Positions 24,061 to 35,561 of a stretch of DNA of 64,000 nucleotides are shown one piece after another. The first letter of the stretch is position 1. Each line of letters begins with the position of its first letter. Both the position numbers and the translations under genes were made by a program. Origin of the DNA: Cylicocyclus nassatus (Eukaryota; Nematoda; Chromadorea; Rhabditida; Strongylidae); NCBI GenBank assembly GCA_958299035.1, contig CATQJL010000001.1:81655071-81719070 (forward strand), given 5' to 3'. The notes under the pieces were generated by a model. That model was not told the DNA's origin. It saw only the letters and a list, made by a program, of their open reading frames with translations, and made no database searches.

Positions 24061-24714
24061 GGCAACTAGTCTATACATTAGCAAGAGTCTATTTTACCCA
24101 TTATTGGACGATCTAAAACAGCAGTCGATATAAATTTTGATCAAAACTTATTCTAGAAGTACAGAATGCAGGGCATTCATCTTTTTAGTAAGTTGTACAC
24201 GTTAAACATTTGTGGTAAGCTGGCGCTGTATTTGAAAACATCTCGTAACTGGCAAATCACACGGCGATCTAAACCGTGTAATCCTCCACTATAATTCGAT
24301 GTCCTTTACTCAAAATACACCAATTCGCAAAAATTCTTTAAGGTAGCGAATAGAGGCAGTTGTGCAATATAACTTATGCGAGCAATCTGCTCACTAGTGT
24401 GGACTTTGCATACCACAAGCATGAGCAATGCAAAGAAAAATAACAGGCATTTCAAAACATCAAATACATGAACTCGGAACATGAGCTTGAATTTGATAGC
24501 TTCTTTGCTGATTTGGTGCCAATAGCAGTGCCAACAATCTCATTAATCAAAAAAGCATCAATTAAAATCCACATATGATTTTTTTTGCTGTCGCAGGCAG
24601 TCAAAAGAATGCGACTCTTCATACAGTTCAGAGGTCATAACGGTTGCAAAAGATGCATTAGCTTTTGCGAAAAAAAAACGCGGACGATGAGCTTGATACT
24701 CAGCTCAGACTACG
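24061..24714. other. No gene recognised
   Basis: No frame above 60 codons with recognisable features and no transposon ends. Confidence 0.4.
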
Positions 24715-24990
24715 GAGATTAAATTACGAATTCGAATAAACATTCGAATAAAACATTCGAATAAAACATTCGAATAAAATCTATTCGAAACACCGTTTTT
24801 TGGTTATCCGAGTTTTCGAATAATATTCGAAACTTCTGTTTTTTGATTATTCGAGTTTCGAATTTCATTCGAAACCCCATTTTTTCAATTATTCGAGATT
24901 CGAATATTATTCGAAAATCGAAGAACTCCGAATATCGAATTTCGAATACGAATATATTCAAATATTTTATTCGAATGATCGAATTTCTAT
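24715..24990. repeat. ATTCGAATA degenerate array 2
   Basis: Dense ATTCGAATA and TTTCGAATA words with periodic AAAACATTCGAATA at about 17 bp at the left side (24740-24780) and longer spacing later. Related to 22745-23010 and 47480-47970. Confidence 0.8.
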
Positions 24991-25438
24991 TCGATTCGGA
25001 CCCAAGTATACTCTACAACATAAGTATATTACTGTAACACCGCGGCCGAATATAATCCCGGATCATAACATCAAACAAGAACACGAAAATATGTCATTGT
25101 CGATTTTTGTTCTTTGATATCGAAGAGTGGACAATCTGCATGTCAAGGAAAGCACAGTTCCATTACGAATCCTACCACTTCAGTGAAATATTGGCTGAAT
25201 CGCGAGCATAACAATACATCAGCTCATTCGTTACAAACGCAGAGCAGCTTTTCAAATTTTTCTAACCTATTAACATTAAGTCGCTTTACTCAATCTTCTT
25301 CAATATAACCATGTCTATCAAAGGAGACTCAATCAGTCATAAACGCTGTGCTGTCGCTCTCTTCTTACCAGTATACGGAAATACAAAAACTTATATCAGA
25401 ATTTTTCTTAGGGCGCACTCATATCTCTGAAAACAATT

Positions 25439-25645
25439 ATGAAGTTCCTGCTTTTTTCCTCCTGGGAGCTTGTTTCTTAGCGCTAACGACTTCCGAAATG
25501 TAAGCTGAAATTATGTTGTCTTAATTCGCAACAAATGTTGTGTTTTCAGCACGAATTCTTTTGCAAGAGATGCGGAAAGAGGGATGGTTGGGCGGTCGTT
25601 TCGACCGGAAGAGACGCCCAGAAGTGTGTATGCGATCAACAAGGA
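25439..25645 (+). pseudogene. Broken copy of the six-cysteine secreted peptide gene
   Basis: Sister of the gene at 28712-28952, with matching upstream sequence (from about 25130), intron position, donor GTAAGC and poly(A) region (AAATAAAGCA near 25699). Relative to the sister it lacks 4 nt in the signal-peptide exon, so the ATG at 25439 runs into TAG. It has a further 1-nt loss at the start of exon 2 (25550) and a shortened, diverged middle. CKRCGK survives in another frame. The broken start argues against function unless an unseen upstream start is used. Confidence 0.7.
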
Positions 25646-26679
25646 AACAACGAGCAGTCTTTTCCACATTGCCTGATTCTTCTTGTGATAAGATGAAATA
25701 AAGCATTTAGCATGTTTGCAAGGAAATAGTGACAAGTGGCAAGCGACAAGTGACATGATTTCGCTTTTAAATAGCAATTGTCTTTAATTTTCGCTGAAAC
25801 GTTGAGCAAAAGACGCATGTATAAGGTTGAAAATTTTGTATTTTGTAAGACCAGCATCTACTGGATGGCCGAAGCGCTAAGCGTTATGCATGATTCTAGT
25901 AACTTTTCTCATTTGACTTCTCTTCATAACGTCCTTGCATAACCAGAGCCACCGATTCCTGCATATAATCAGCTCCAGGTTCTGCTTCTGCTTCTGCAGC
26001 GTAAGGTCCAAGTTTGTGGAATGCTTTCCACTAGGCTCTTTTGAAATACTAAAATACAAGGTCTCTATTTTCAAAGGTGCGGAGTTGTTTACATTTTCAT
26101 GTAAAGGGTCAAGAAGCTTGCTTTTAACTTCAGTGCATGTGCAAGTCCCTATGTTGAAATACCATCCGTAAAAGTTTTACTTTCATGGAAGGTGGTATTT
26201 ATTATAATTCTAGCGGAACACAGTGACATTGATGATGACGTTTTTTATAACAGAAGCAACGGCGTTTTTCTGTTGGTAGAACTCCTGTGAAAACAATGGT
26301 TTTCAGGGACAAAGAAAAAGCGAACACTTTTTTCATGACTGTATTTCCGAATTAGTTCACTAACGTCATTTCGTGAATTATGAAACTCCCCATAGGCAAT
26401 GGATTTTTTGAAGTACGCCTCCAAGATTATGGGCACAAATTAGGCAATTGTATCAAGCGGCGATTTGTACTGTTGCTGTGCCGATCAGTTGGAAAAAGAT
26501 TTGAGTGGACTAATATGCTCTAAGCTGTACGTGCAATATTGCGGCAACTCCCACTATTCGCTTGTTTCAATCTGCTTAGTATAAGCGCTCCCTCACCTAA
26601 CAATCACAGCATACAGTACATTTGTAAGAGTATAGCCCGAATGAACTAGCGGACTCAAGGCGATCGAGATTTTTAAAGA

Positions 26680-27303
26680 AAGGACCATCGGTCGAAGTGG
26701 GGTTCCCACATGTGATGCATATCATTGTGCTGACCTTAGGGCACTAGTAACAAATCCGTGTTCCTTAGCTGTTCAATGGTCTTCTAAGAAGAGTCACGAG
26801 CAATGGTTTCCAACGGGATAATCACGGATCGGTTAAGTTAGCGGGTCCGAGAAATGTCAGTTGTGGAGAAATGGCTGAATGGACAGCTGCGGACACTATA
26901 GAGAAAGTGGTCAAACGTTCGAAATACATATGTTCCAAACATTTTTGCATTCTTGCAAATCATTCAAAGGGTACAAGGTGTTTCTCTGCCTTAGGGCCAT
27001 CTAAGGATACATATCAAACAGTACTATCTACAAATGGAAGAATGTTTGAACATATTCCGAACTTTCTACCTCTTCCTCCAAAGTCTTCACAGTTATACAG
27101 TTATCCACTCGGCCATCCCTCCCATTTGACATACGCCGCTAACTTAAGCGATCCGTGGTCATCCTGAAAAAAAAAAACATCGCTCGTAACTTTCCCCAGA
27201 AGACCATTGAGCATTTAAGAACACGGATTTGGTATTAGTGCCTCAGGACTAGCACAATGATATGCATCACGTGTGAGAACCCCACTTCGACCAAGAGTCC
27301 TTC
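26680..27303. mobile_element. Foldback element, about 624 bp
   Basis: The left end AAGGACCATCGGTCGAAGTG pairs with CACTTCGACCAAGAGTCCTT at the right. The arms remain similar for about 120 bp (GATGCATATCATTGTGCT, CACGGATTTG, CAATGGTCTTCT). It lies between the two peptide gene copies. The interior frame 26871-27167 has no recognisable domain. Confidence 0.82.
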
Positions 27304-28390
27304 CCTTGTCAGTCAAGTGGGGTAATTTGCTTTTAAGAAATAATGCCTGTGGCATCCCTTCAGGTCCTATCCTCCCTGTAGCAGTATATCGACAAAGTGC
27401 TCTTTTGAGCGGTTAACTTACTTCAGAGGACAGAGGAATAGGCTCTGCATGCTAGAAAGTACACAATGTGCTCCTCTTTCTCTGGCGATCTTGCTTCTAC
27501 GTCTTTCCCGAAGATCCTAGTCGTTTATATGAGACCCTACTTAGCGTAGAAGCCTACTTACTGCCTTTTTATGCAGACCAACTCAACATTTGGATTGAAA
27601 CATAGGCAAATCTATTGGGTTTTCACACCTATCTCATCAGAATGCAAACAGCTTAATCTATCCACGCAGAACAAAACATCGAGAAAGCGGAAAAGTGGAA
27701 AGCATAAATTGCGATCACGGTTGGACGCCTTAGGTTTGCTGATTGAACTGTAACAATCTTACAAATGTACTGTATCTTTATGATTTTATTAAGGGGTGGG
27801 CTAGTGCTAGGCTGGGTGGAATATGTGAACGCTAACTAATCGGACGCTGCAGCAAGTATGATGACAAGAATTTCAAAATTGTACAGCTCACTGCTCTAAT
27901 TTACTTACGGCTGTTCCTTACTTTTTTGTTGAACTATCATGATTCAGGTTAACTACGAAATTCAAACTTCAGTAAGCTAACACCGTTTCGAGAGGAGATT
28001 TGAAGATAACCTTGCATTAAACACACGGAACACATTTATTTTCCTCTTCGTCAGTGACATCTGTTATGCCTTGACGTTTCGTATATTTAAAAGGTACCTT
28101 CAAGCTCTTCTTCACACACATTTATAAAACAAAGTGCAATCCTCTGATTTCCTTCTTATTAGTGCTAAAACTTGAATAAGCTTACACATATATAAAATGA
28201 GTGCCAACAGCGACTTATTTGAAGAACCTGTTTAGTTACTTAATGTTTCGTACATGCTTTTAACGCACCATTCGATACCAATCAGATTGGGAAAATCGAA
28301 ACGATAGAGTTGTTGTTTGTCAAACTGTGCAGACGTGCGTTCGCGAAATTTTGGAATTGGGTGTTTGGACAGCTTGAATCAGCTACATGC
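27304..28390. other. No gene recognised
   Basis: Short open frames only (for example 27571-27753). The stretch ends where homology with the upstream region of the broken peptide copy begins. Confidence 0.4.
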
Positions 28391-28683
28391 AGCAAGACTT
28401 ATAAAACCAGGCGATTACTCGAAGTCAGTCTAATCATTACGAATCTTACCACTTCAGCGGAATACTGGCTGATCTGCGAGCATTTCAGTGCATCAACTCA
28501 TTCGTTGCAAACGCAGTGCAGCTTTCATTGAATTTTCGTAATCTCCTTACAGCAAGTTCGTTTCCAGCTTCTTCAATATCCATGTCTTTCGAAAGGAGAC
28601 TCGATCAGTCATAAACGCTGCGGTGTCGCTTTTCCCTCGCATAGCAGTATGATTAAACCTAAAAACTAATCACAATTTTTTTA

Positions 28684-28711
28684 GAGCACATTCATATTGC
28701 TGAAAACAAAT
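28684..28711 (+). promoter_or_regulatory. Probable splice-leader or 5'-UTR acceptor and leader
   Basis: TTTTTTTAG ends at 28684, 27 nt upstream of the ATG at 28712. The broken sister copy has TTTTTCTTAG at the matching place. In nematodes such a site close to the start codon commonly accepts a trans-spliced leader, but an ordinary cis-intron is equally possible. Confidence 0.45.
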
Positions 28712-28952
28712 ATGAACTTCTTGTTTTTCTTTTTCCTCCTAGGAGCTTGTTTCTTGGCGCAAACGACAGCTCAATTGTAAGCTAAAATTACATTGTCTTA
28801 ATGCGCAACAAAGATATTGTGTTTTCAGCGATAAAGTCTGTTGCAAGAGATGCGGAAAAAACCCAGTGCGGAGCAGAAGTTTCAACCCAAAGAGGTGCCC
28901 AGATTTGTGCCCAGAGGTTGTCGCAGACCCAAGTGTTTGCGATCGATTATGA
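28712..28952 (+). CDS. Small secreted six-cysteine peptide
   Basis: Two exons, 28712-28776 and 28829-28952, joined by a 52-bp GT/AG intron, encode 62 residues. The N-terminus MNFLFFFFLLGACFLAQTTA is a textbook signal peptide, probably cut before or near QFD. The mature part of about 40 residues starts FDKVCCKRCGKN and has six cysteines in the pattern CC-x2-C-x14-C-x3-C-x8-C, with a basic first half (KRC, RSRS) and an acidic end. AATAAA lies at 29004-29009. I recognise no named family; the length, signal and cysteine count fit defensin-, toxin- or hormone-like secreted peptides in general. A broken tandem copy lies 3.3 kb upstream with a homologous promoter region. Confidence 0.78.
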
Positions 28953-29035
28953 AACAACGAGCAGTCTTTTCCTCATTGCCTGTTTCTTCTTGTGATAAGA
29001 CGAAATAAAGCATTGTGCAGCATGTTTGCAGGAAA

Positions 29036-30084
29036 ATAAATTCAGCGTGAAAAGCTTTGGTGAGACAATGTGGTAGTACCTAAGTACCTTCACACTGCAA
29101 CAAAGTCAGCCACTTGTCAGCAGCTATGTTTCGTGATCAACCGAAAAATCATCTTCATGCGATTTGATAATACATTGACTAAAATTGCTAGGAAGAAGAT
29201 TCTTCTTATCCTTCGCGGTTGTGTAAACACGTTTGCACTTTTAATTGCTACCATGTTACCATTCAGAGTTCTAGTCTACTTCTTTGAAAAAGTTGAGAGA
29301 AACAGCGCGACATTTTCTTCCCATTTGTTGTTCCATTGTGACCATAGAAGCTTGTTGCCTTAAAAATCAAGATGGAACTTGTGGCAGTAATCGCCGTCGT
29401 AAGACTTAAGAAACAAAATGTTTTTAATGAAAGAGTTTGAGAATGAGAGTTTCCTATAAAAACAGATTGATGAGGCGTTTTTTGACTTCCGAGAAATTAG
29501 ATGTAGCAGTATAAAGGAAGTAGATGCTTGTTTCAATCGGCTTCGTCTGTATATTTCGGCATTTTTGTGCAGTATATTCACTGTAAACTGAACACCCACA
29601 AATTAATCTACTCTTCACTGCCACTCATGGTCTGCTGCCTTTGGCAAGGAGTGCGGCTGGGTGTAGTAAGATGGCTTGGATTTAACCAATTAGCTCAGCC
29701 AAAGCAGATCGTTTTAAATTATCCTGTCAGGATTAGTTGCCATTTGTCTGTCAAACAGAATTTCTAGCGCAAGAACCACTATGTCATTTAAAAAGTAGCG
29801 ACAGTCTCAACACAGCCCGAGCGCCTCAGTTCGGCTATCTAGGAAGTGGATAAAAATATCATGTCGGTCCAAGAGTAATTTCGCATTTTTCAGACGGGCG
29901 GCACAGTTCGCGTAACAAGGGTTTTTGAGAAACTTTGATAGTATTCAATGCATCATTTCAACTTTTACAATTACTTATATTTTCACTGCGGTGCAGCCAA
30001 CGGGCCGTAGAAGTCAACTTCTGCGAAGCATGCTTTGTTGAGAAGCTTTCCCATTGTTCTGAATCTTTCTACCAAGTCTTCAAA
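29036..30084. other. No gene recognised
   Basis: Open frames up to 97 codons (29070-29363) without motifs. No splice structure was traced. Confidence 0.4.
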
Positions 30085-30470
30085 GAAGTCAGAGTATCTG
30101 ATACATAGAGCAAACCCTAAGGAAACAGCACAACTTTTTTCTCCTTCCTGTAGCTTGCCATATCTTTGATTGCAATTTGCTAATCAAACCATTGGGTCTT
30201 GGCAAGCCCACGTTAGACACAAACGCATCAAATACCAGGAAATCTTCGAAATTTGATACTACTAAGATAATGTTATGATTCAACACTGATTTTGTGAAAC
30301 TCCGAAATATTAGGTTACGGATTTTTGAGATAGGATTCATGGCACGTTCGAAAACACGAGTTATGATGGTTTTATCCCGAAGACGCAACTCGGAAATAGA
30401 AAACACCTATTAGAAAGAGGAGAAGTAGCTGCATCGGAAAACAACCGATCTGCTCGCCGTTTCATGTTTT
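30085..30470. mobile_element. Internal fragment of the TTAGGTCG mariner-like family
   Basis: It contains GCAAACCCTAAGGAAACAGC, CGCATCAAATACCAGGAAAT and ATGATGGTTTTATCCCGAA, matching in order the interior of 11277-12295 (11535-11830). Terminal repeats are missing. Confidence 0.7.
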
Positions 30471-30524
30471 ATAAAGATAGTCGACCAAGCTTGGAAAATG
30501 GGTAGCACCTATTAAAACTCTACC

Positions 30525-30990
30525 TTGTGTGTGTGGTGTGTGGGTGGTGTGTGGTGTGTATTGTGTGTATGGTGTGTATGGTGTGTATGGTGTATGGTGT
30601 GTGGTGTGTGTGTAGTGTGCGTGGTGTGTGTATGTGTGTGTTTGTGTGTGGTGTGTGTGGTGTGTATGGTGTGTATGGTATGTGGTGTGTGGGTGTGTAT
30701 GGTGTGTATGGTGTGTATGGTGTATGGTGTGTGTGTTTGTGTGTGGTGTGTGTGGTGTGTATGGTGTGTATGGTATGTGGTGTGTGGGTGTGTATGGTGT
30801 GTATGGTGTGTGTGTGGTGCGTGGTGTGTGTGGTGTGTGGTGTGTGTAGTGTGTGGTGTGTGTGTGGTGTGTGGTGTGTATTGTGTGTATGGTGTATGGT
30901 GTGTGTGTGTGTGTTTGTGTGGTGCGTGTGTGGTGTGTGGTGTGTGTGGTGTGTGTTGTGTGTGTGGTGTGTGTGCGAGTGTGTGTGATG
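30525..30990 (+). repeat. GT-rich minisatellite, about 460 bp
   Basis: Higher-order repeats of GTGTGTATG, GTGTGGT and GTATGGTATG words. Open frames cross it in several phases on both strands, all low-complexity (Cys-Val or Thr-His runs) and not real genes. One unit of roughly 100 bp (about 30640-30735) recurs nearly exactly at about 30735-30810. Confidence 0.95.
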
Positions 30991-31775
30991 CACACAGGTA
31001 CGTAAAGGCAACTGCTTGACGAGGGCGCAGAAGCAGTAATTGAACGGGTGCAAACGCAGCGCGCGCGTATCATCGCCGTTGTAAATCCTGCGCTTCATGC
31101 GCTGCGGCTAATAAAGCCGTGTTCGCGCCCAAAGATATTGCGCCTTCGTCATGCAGCAGCCTGTATGTTTTCTCGGTGAACATAAGATCACGTAGCTCTT
31201 GACGTCTACATGATTTATAGATGTAAGTCACTTTTTTTTGACGTGTGGTGTATCGTATGGAGAAGTTCAGAATTTGGCACTGTAGTCCTGCTCAAAAGAT
31301 ACTTGTCAATGACGAAGTTCGACGCCATTATAAAACAGTTGAGGAATAGCTATATTTTGCAACTTAGAATCACTGCACTTATTGCACCGTGTTTAAAAGT
31401 TAACAAAGTTGTTTACTTACAAATGTCATCATCACGCTTCAGACGGAAGGTGTGAATACGAATGTAGATGCTGTTAAAACGATGAATGCTTCTGATTGAT
31501 AATGATGTGATGCGGTATTACTCGCGCGCCAAAGTTATACTTTTATGTCTTCCTTTTCTTTTAGTAGGCCAACATGCTCAAAGATCGTTATGAAAGCCTA
31601 GAACGTCCAAGAGCACCCTACAAAAGTTTACGGAATTTATCTCTCCAGAAATTAGCTCCTAATTCTACAAAGTCTTCCTGAACTTCAGTAATAACTTCCA
31701 GGCAAGGTAACTTTGCTTACGCTTAACAAACCTTGAAAAACCAAAAAAACCTTCGTTACTGTATACAATTGATGA
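30991..31775. other. No gene recognised
   Basis: Unremarkable sequence; a GC-richer patch at 31010-31160 and an 81-codon frame at 31210-31455 without motifs. Confidence 0.4.
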
Positions 31776-31888
31776 GCTTTCTAACGCTATCATCATCAAC
31801 TCTTAAAATAGTTTCCAAATATCACGCATAAAAAATGACAAACAGATTTTTGCTGAAAGAACTTGCCGTTTATACATTGTCATTTTAG

Positions 31889-32430
31889 ACCTGGCACGCT
31901 TGCTGATCCCACGTGTATGCCTCGGGAACAAGTATAGGGGCCTGCAGGATCGCGAGAGTCGGACGTGCATACGGCCACTGCGCCGCGCACTTCCGATGTC
32001 ACTAATTGTAAGGCAGATGCCAAACTTATCCGCTTCAGCCGGTTCGTTCGGTTCATGGATCAAATCACTACACTTTACAATAGCAAAGGTGGTGAACCGA
32101 ATGAACCTGTTCAACAAGATAAGTCTGGCACCCACCTGAGTCGTCGGACTCGGACGCACATCTGACGTGCGCGACGCAATGGCCGTACGCACGTCCGACT
32201 CTCGCGATCCTGCAGGCCCCTATACAAGCTGATCTGCACCCGTGTTTTCTTCTCTTACCACTTATCTCGTTGTGCCTACCAGTTTCGCGCAGGAATAACC
32301 AGTTGTCTACTGACAACCCAAGGTGAAGGAAAAACTTCTGTTCTTCCCGATTGTCTGCCAATTTATCAATTCAGAGGCCACTCATCAAACAACCATGTAG
32401 GAAAACAAGTGCTGCATCGATAGTCATGAC
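31889..32430 (+). pseudogene. Duplicated tail exons of the GPCR
   Basis: Copy of GPCR exons 10 and 11. Exon 10 runs 31889-32322 with acceptor TTTTAG and donor AGGTGAAG conserved. Without the inserted element (31935-32222) its frame is fully open and reads GTLADPTCMPRE, then QADLH and SRRNNQLSTDNPR, one codon shorter than the parent. In the exon 11 copy (from 32375) one A is lost after TTCAG, giving an early TAG. Similarity continues through the 3' flank to about 32714 and starts upstream near 31775. No transmembrane exons accompany it, so it cannot encode a receptor. Confidence 0.88.
31935..32222. mobile_element. 288-bp foldback inserted at TA in the copied exon
   Basis: The ends TAGGGGCCTGCAGGATCGCG and CGCGATCCTGCAGGCCCCTA are exact inverse copies, and at least 44 bp pair with one mismatch; weaker pairing (CGGTTCGTTCGGTTCA / TGAACCGAATGAACC) continues to the centre. 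It is flanked by TA on both sides; removing the element with one TA restores the exon frame. No coding capacity. Confidence 0.9.
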
Positions 32431-32714
32431 CAAAAAGGGATGGCTGGAAGAAACCACCCGTAGTGCTGGTCGTATTGATATTGACCACACTAACCACCTC
32501 ACTGTGGGATAACACAATATTGATTCTCAAAATTCCTATCTTGTAACATATCATTCGTGATATTGTATCATTTTATGTATGTAAGGTGTGTAGACGACAT
32601 GTGTGACATTTTGATGAATGTATATGTCTATGTAGATGTGTTGTTTGTTTGTTGTACTGGAAGATGCCCATGTATTAGTCTGGACCCCAGTGATTATCAG
32701 GAGGGCAATACACG

Positions 32715-33727
32715 AAGGGGTGTATGACTTTATGAACGATAGCATGTGGCAGTCGCCAATATTCCGGACTCTTGCGATGAAATGAGATTCATTACAGCCA
32801 ATCCGCTGCAATCACCAGCTTTCTGAGAGCGATTTTTTATACATTGTTCTTGATCGGAAGACATATTTGAAAATCAAGCAACTAGTAATTAAAAGTCCAT
32901 TTTACGAGATCAGCACACTTGCATAAACAATGACAGAAAAATAGCAGAAATGCTGCGCAACACTTTCTCGAAAGTTTAGTCTTATGCCCTGTGTAAGTAA
33001 CTCTTACAAGCGCCGTCTTCCCAGGATTGGACAGTCCTTTTTTGCTGTGGCAAGACCATTTCTGATTTTGAGCTCACGACAGCAGCAAAAATCGAGAGGT
33101 CTGCGAGTTCTGGTAACAAATCATTTGGGCATTCGTACGGCTACAAAGGCTTGAGAGTTGACATTTGAAGCGATGCAATCTTGGAAGTCTTGACATTTGA
33201 GTTTGGAGTCAATAGACACAATCGAGGTTTGACAATAAAGTTTGGACTTACTCGGCTATGTTTTTGGTTTGGTAGTAGTAGAGTTGGCCGAATACTTGCG
33301 CTCAGAACGCAATGTCTTAAATTGGCAGCACTTTTGAAGCTATTATTCTGAAAAAAAATGAACGAAATTTTGGCATAGACCAATGAAGAAAAAACATTAG
33401 GTGTATCATGATAATTTTCGATTCTGATTTTTAGCCACAATAAGATAGCCATAAACCACACATAGGTATGGAATATTTCTCAATAGTGTGTACGTGTAGT
33501 TAGGCTCGCTCCACGACAAGTTAGAAGCCAAATTCCAAAAAAGTTTTCGATGCTCAAAAAATGGAAAAGTAACTGTATTTTCGTGTAAAGCCTTACGAGC
33601 GCCAGCTTGCTTAACCATACATTCTCCATCACAAATTCATGCACACAGTTGTTGTACTTTTTATTGGCTTGAGATTTAATGAAGAACTTCAAGCCTTTGT
33701 CAAAGCGATGCTGGTTGTTGCCATATA
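32715..33727. other. No gene recognised
   Basis: A 106-codon minus frame at 33461-33141 has no motif. Nothing else stands out before the next mariner-like element. Confidence 0.4.
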
Positions 33728-34604
33728 TTAGGTTGTCCCGAAAGTTTTGTCGGTTTTTTCAAACCACTATAAAACCACACACAATAAAGACCTGAATAAG
33801 CTTCAACATGCATTCGATGCAGTTTTTTATTCTCTTTCTTGTGGTGACATTCTAACCAAAATTCCATATGCTTTTTCTGATAACTGCTAAAATTCTTCAC
33901 CCGTCATTTTTATCTGCTCAAAGTTCACTAGTTTGTAAAAATTTCATTCTAGGGTTTCGGAGAAGTTTAAGCATGGCTTAAATAAAGCAATTCTCGGACT
34001 ATATGGCGATGTAAGATCTTCCTAATCTGCTGTTTTTAGCTTTAAAAATTATTTCCTCGAAAGTCTCGTTTTTTTGGCAAAGTCATGAAACACGCAATTA
34101 CAGAAAGAACATGAAAGCTTCTGAAGTTTTTCGGATAGAATTTTGTTTATTATTAAACATTATTTATACAACATAATGGACTTTGATTTGTTTCAAAAAT
34201 CTGCTTTTTGGAACTTCCGGTAATCTTACATGGTAAACGTAGTCAAAAACCCGCGGTTTTTTCTCAAATAAATAATATTACGGGCTTGTTAGAACGAGGT
34301 TCACTCAATCTAAAATGGATGTATTGTAGCCAAAGGTTTGCTCTACTCAACGGTCACCAGCGCTTTTTGAGAATATCACCATAAAAAATTTTTAAAATTC
34401 AGAAAAGATTTGGCGTTACTGCTGATGTGCTCAAAGATCCATGGCGATAACATTGCAAAGGTGGGGTAGGTTAGAGAACAAATACAGCTGTAAGAAAGAG
34501 CGTGAAAATCTGAATCAAATGGTTTTTAGATCGACCATGGATTAGTGTTCTGTGAGTTTCAGTGAGCGATGAAAAAAACCGACAAAACTTTCGGGACAAC
34601 CTAA
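33728..34604. mobile_element. Mariner-like element, TTAGGTTGTCCCG family, copy 1
   Basis: An 877-bp element with terminal repeats TTAGGTTGTCCCGAAAGTTT / reverse complement extending through TGTCGGTTTTTTC. TA lies at the ends. The interior has no transposase frame. Copy 2 (46436-47318) is of almost the same length and clearly homologous throughout. Confidence 0.9.
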
Positions 34605-35561
34605 TAGATAAATCTGTATTATGAACCTTTATACGAGCCATTGATTTTCAGCCTTCTTATCACCTCGGTTTTCGAAAAACATCAAATTAAGCCTGAACAA
34701 AAAATCAAAAAATACGGTATTTTTCTAGTTTGTCTTGATCGGCCCATCTTTGTTTTCCAGTTTTTTGCCGCAGTATGGATGTTCATTGTAGTACGTACAA
34801 ATGTTTAATGTGACAAGTATATTCGTGAACGATTGGGGTGCATCTGATTTTTTGGACGTAGATACATTTTCCCAGTTTCTGAGGCAATGAAAACTCTCTT
34901 GATTCTTGTTATAAACTGACGTGCACATATAATCTTCATATAAATCTTGTTTTACTCTTTCGAAGGACTTGCCATACATATGTCCAAAAAAGCGTCTTGA
35001 CTTACTGCATTAAAACTCAAAACTGAAAATCATCATGGTAGAAACTGCGCTGTTCTTTTGTCAAAATGGAATAGAATCAAAGCGATGATTTATAGAGCGC
35101 TCATTGTAAATAATTTGACATACTTTTTTGCATAGTAGACCTCCTTGGTAATTGCGAGTGGTATGGGCTCCGACATCAAAGTTTCACAATCTCCTAAAAT
35201 TTCGCGTAGTCAGCATTTAGTACGCCGTTCATACCTCGACTGTTCACTATGCAAATGAATACGTGTATTATTACAGAGCATTTGTGAGATAAATGCAACT
35301 CATAGATAATGAGCAGCTTTGGTGTACTGAAGGAGCACACCACTCACTTTTCCGCAGTTATATCACAAGGAAAGGGATTGAAAGCAATAATGTCACTAGT
35401 CTACGATAGTCATGTCTTCAGAAAATACTCTCTTCGTATGAAGGAGCCGTAGGTCGTTTGGCAACTGACCCTCAGCACGGGCACAGGTCCTTGGTCTCGG
35501 AAGCTTTTCATAAGGAACATACACTCAGACATACACAAAAAGAAAAAACAGACATTGAAGT
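34605..35561. other. No gene recognised
   Basis: An 84-codon minus frame at 34979-34725 has several cysteines but no recognisable pattern. 3' flank of the minus-strand gene at 35562. Confidence 0.35.

Noticed and set aside
30462..31098. Long open frames of 150-203 codons on both strands
   Set aside because: They are translations of the GT-rich minisatellite (Thr-His or Cys-Val runs), open in several phases with no codon bias, start context or domain.
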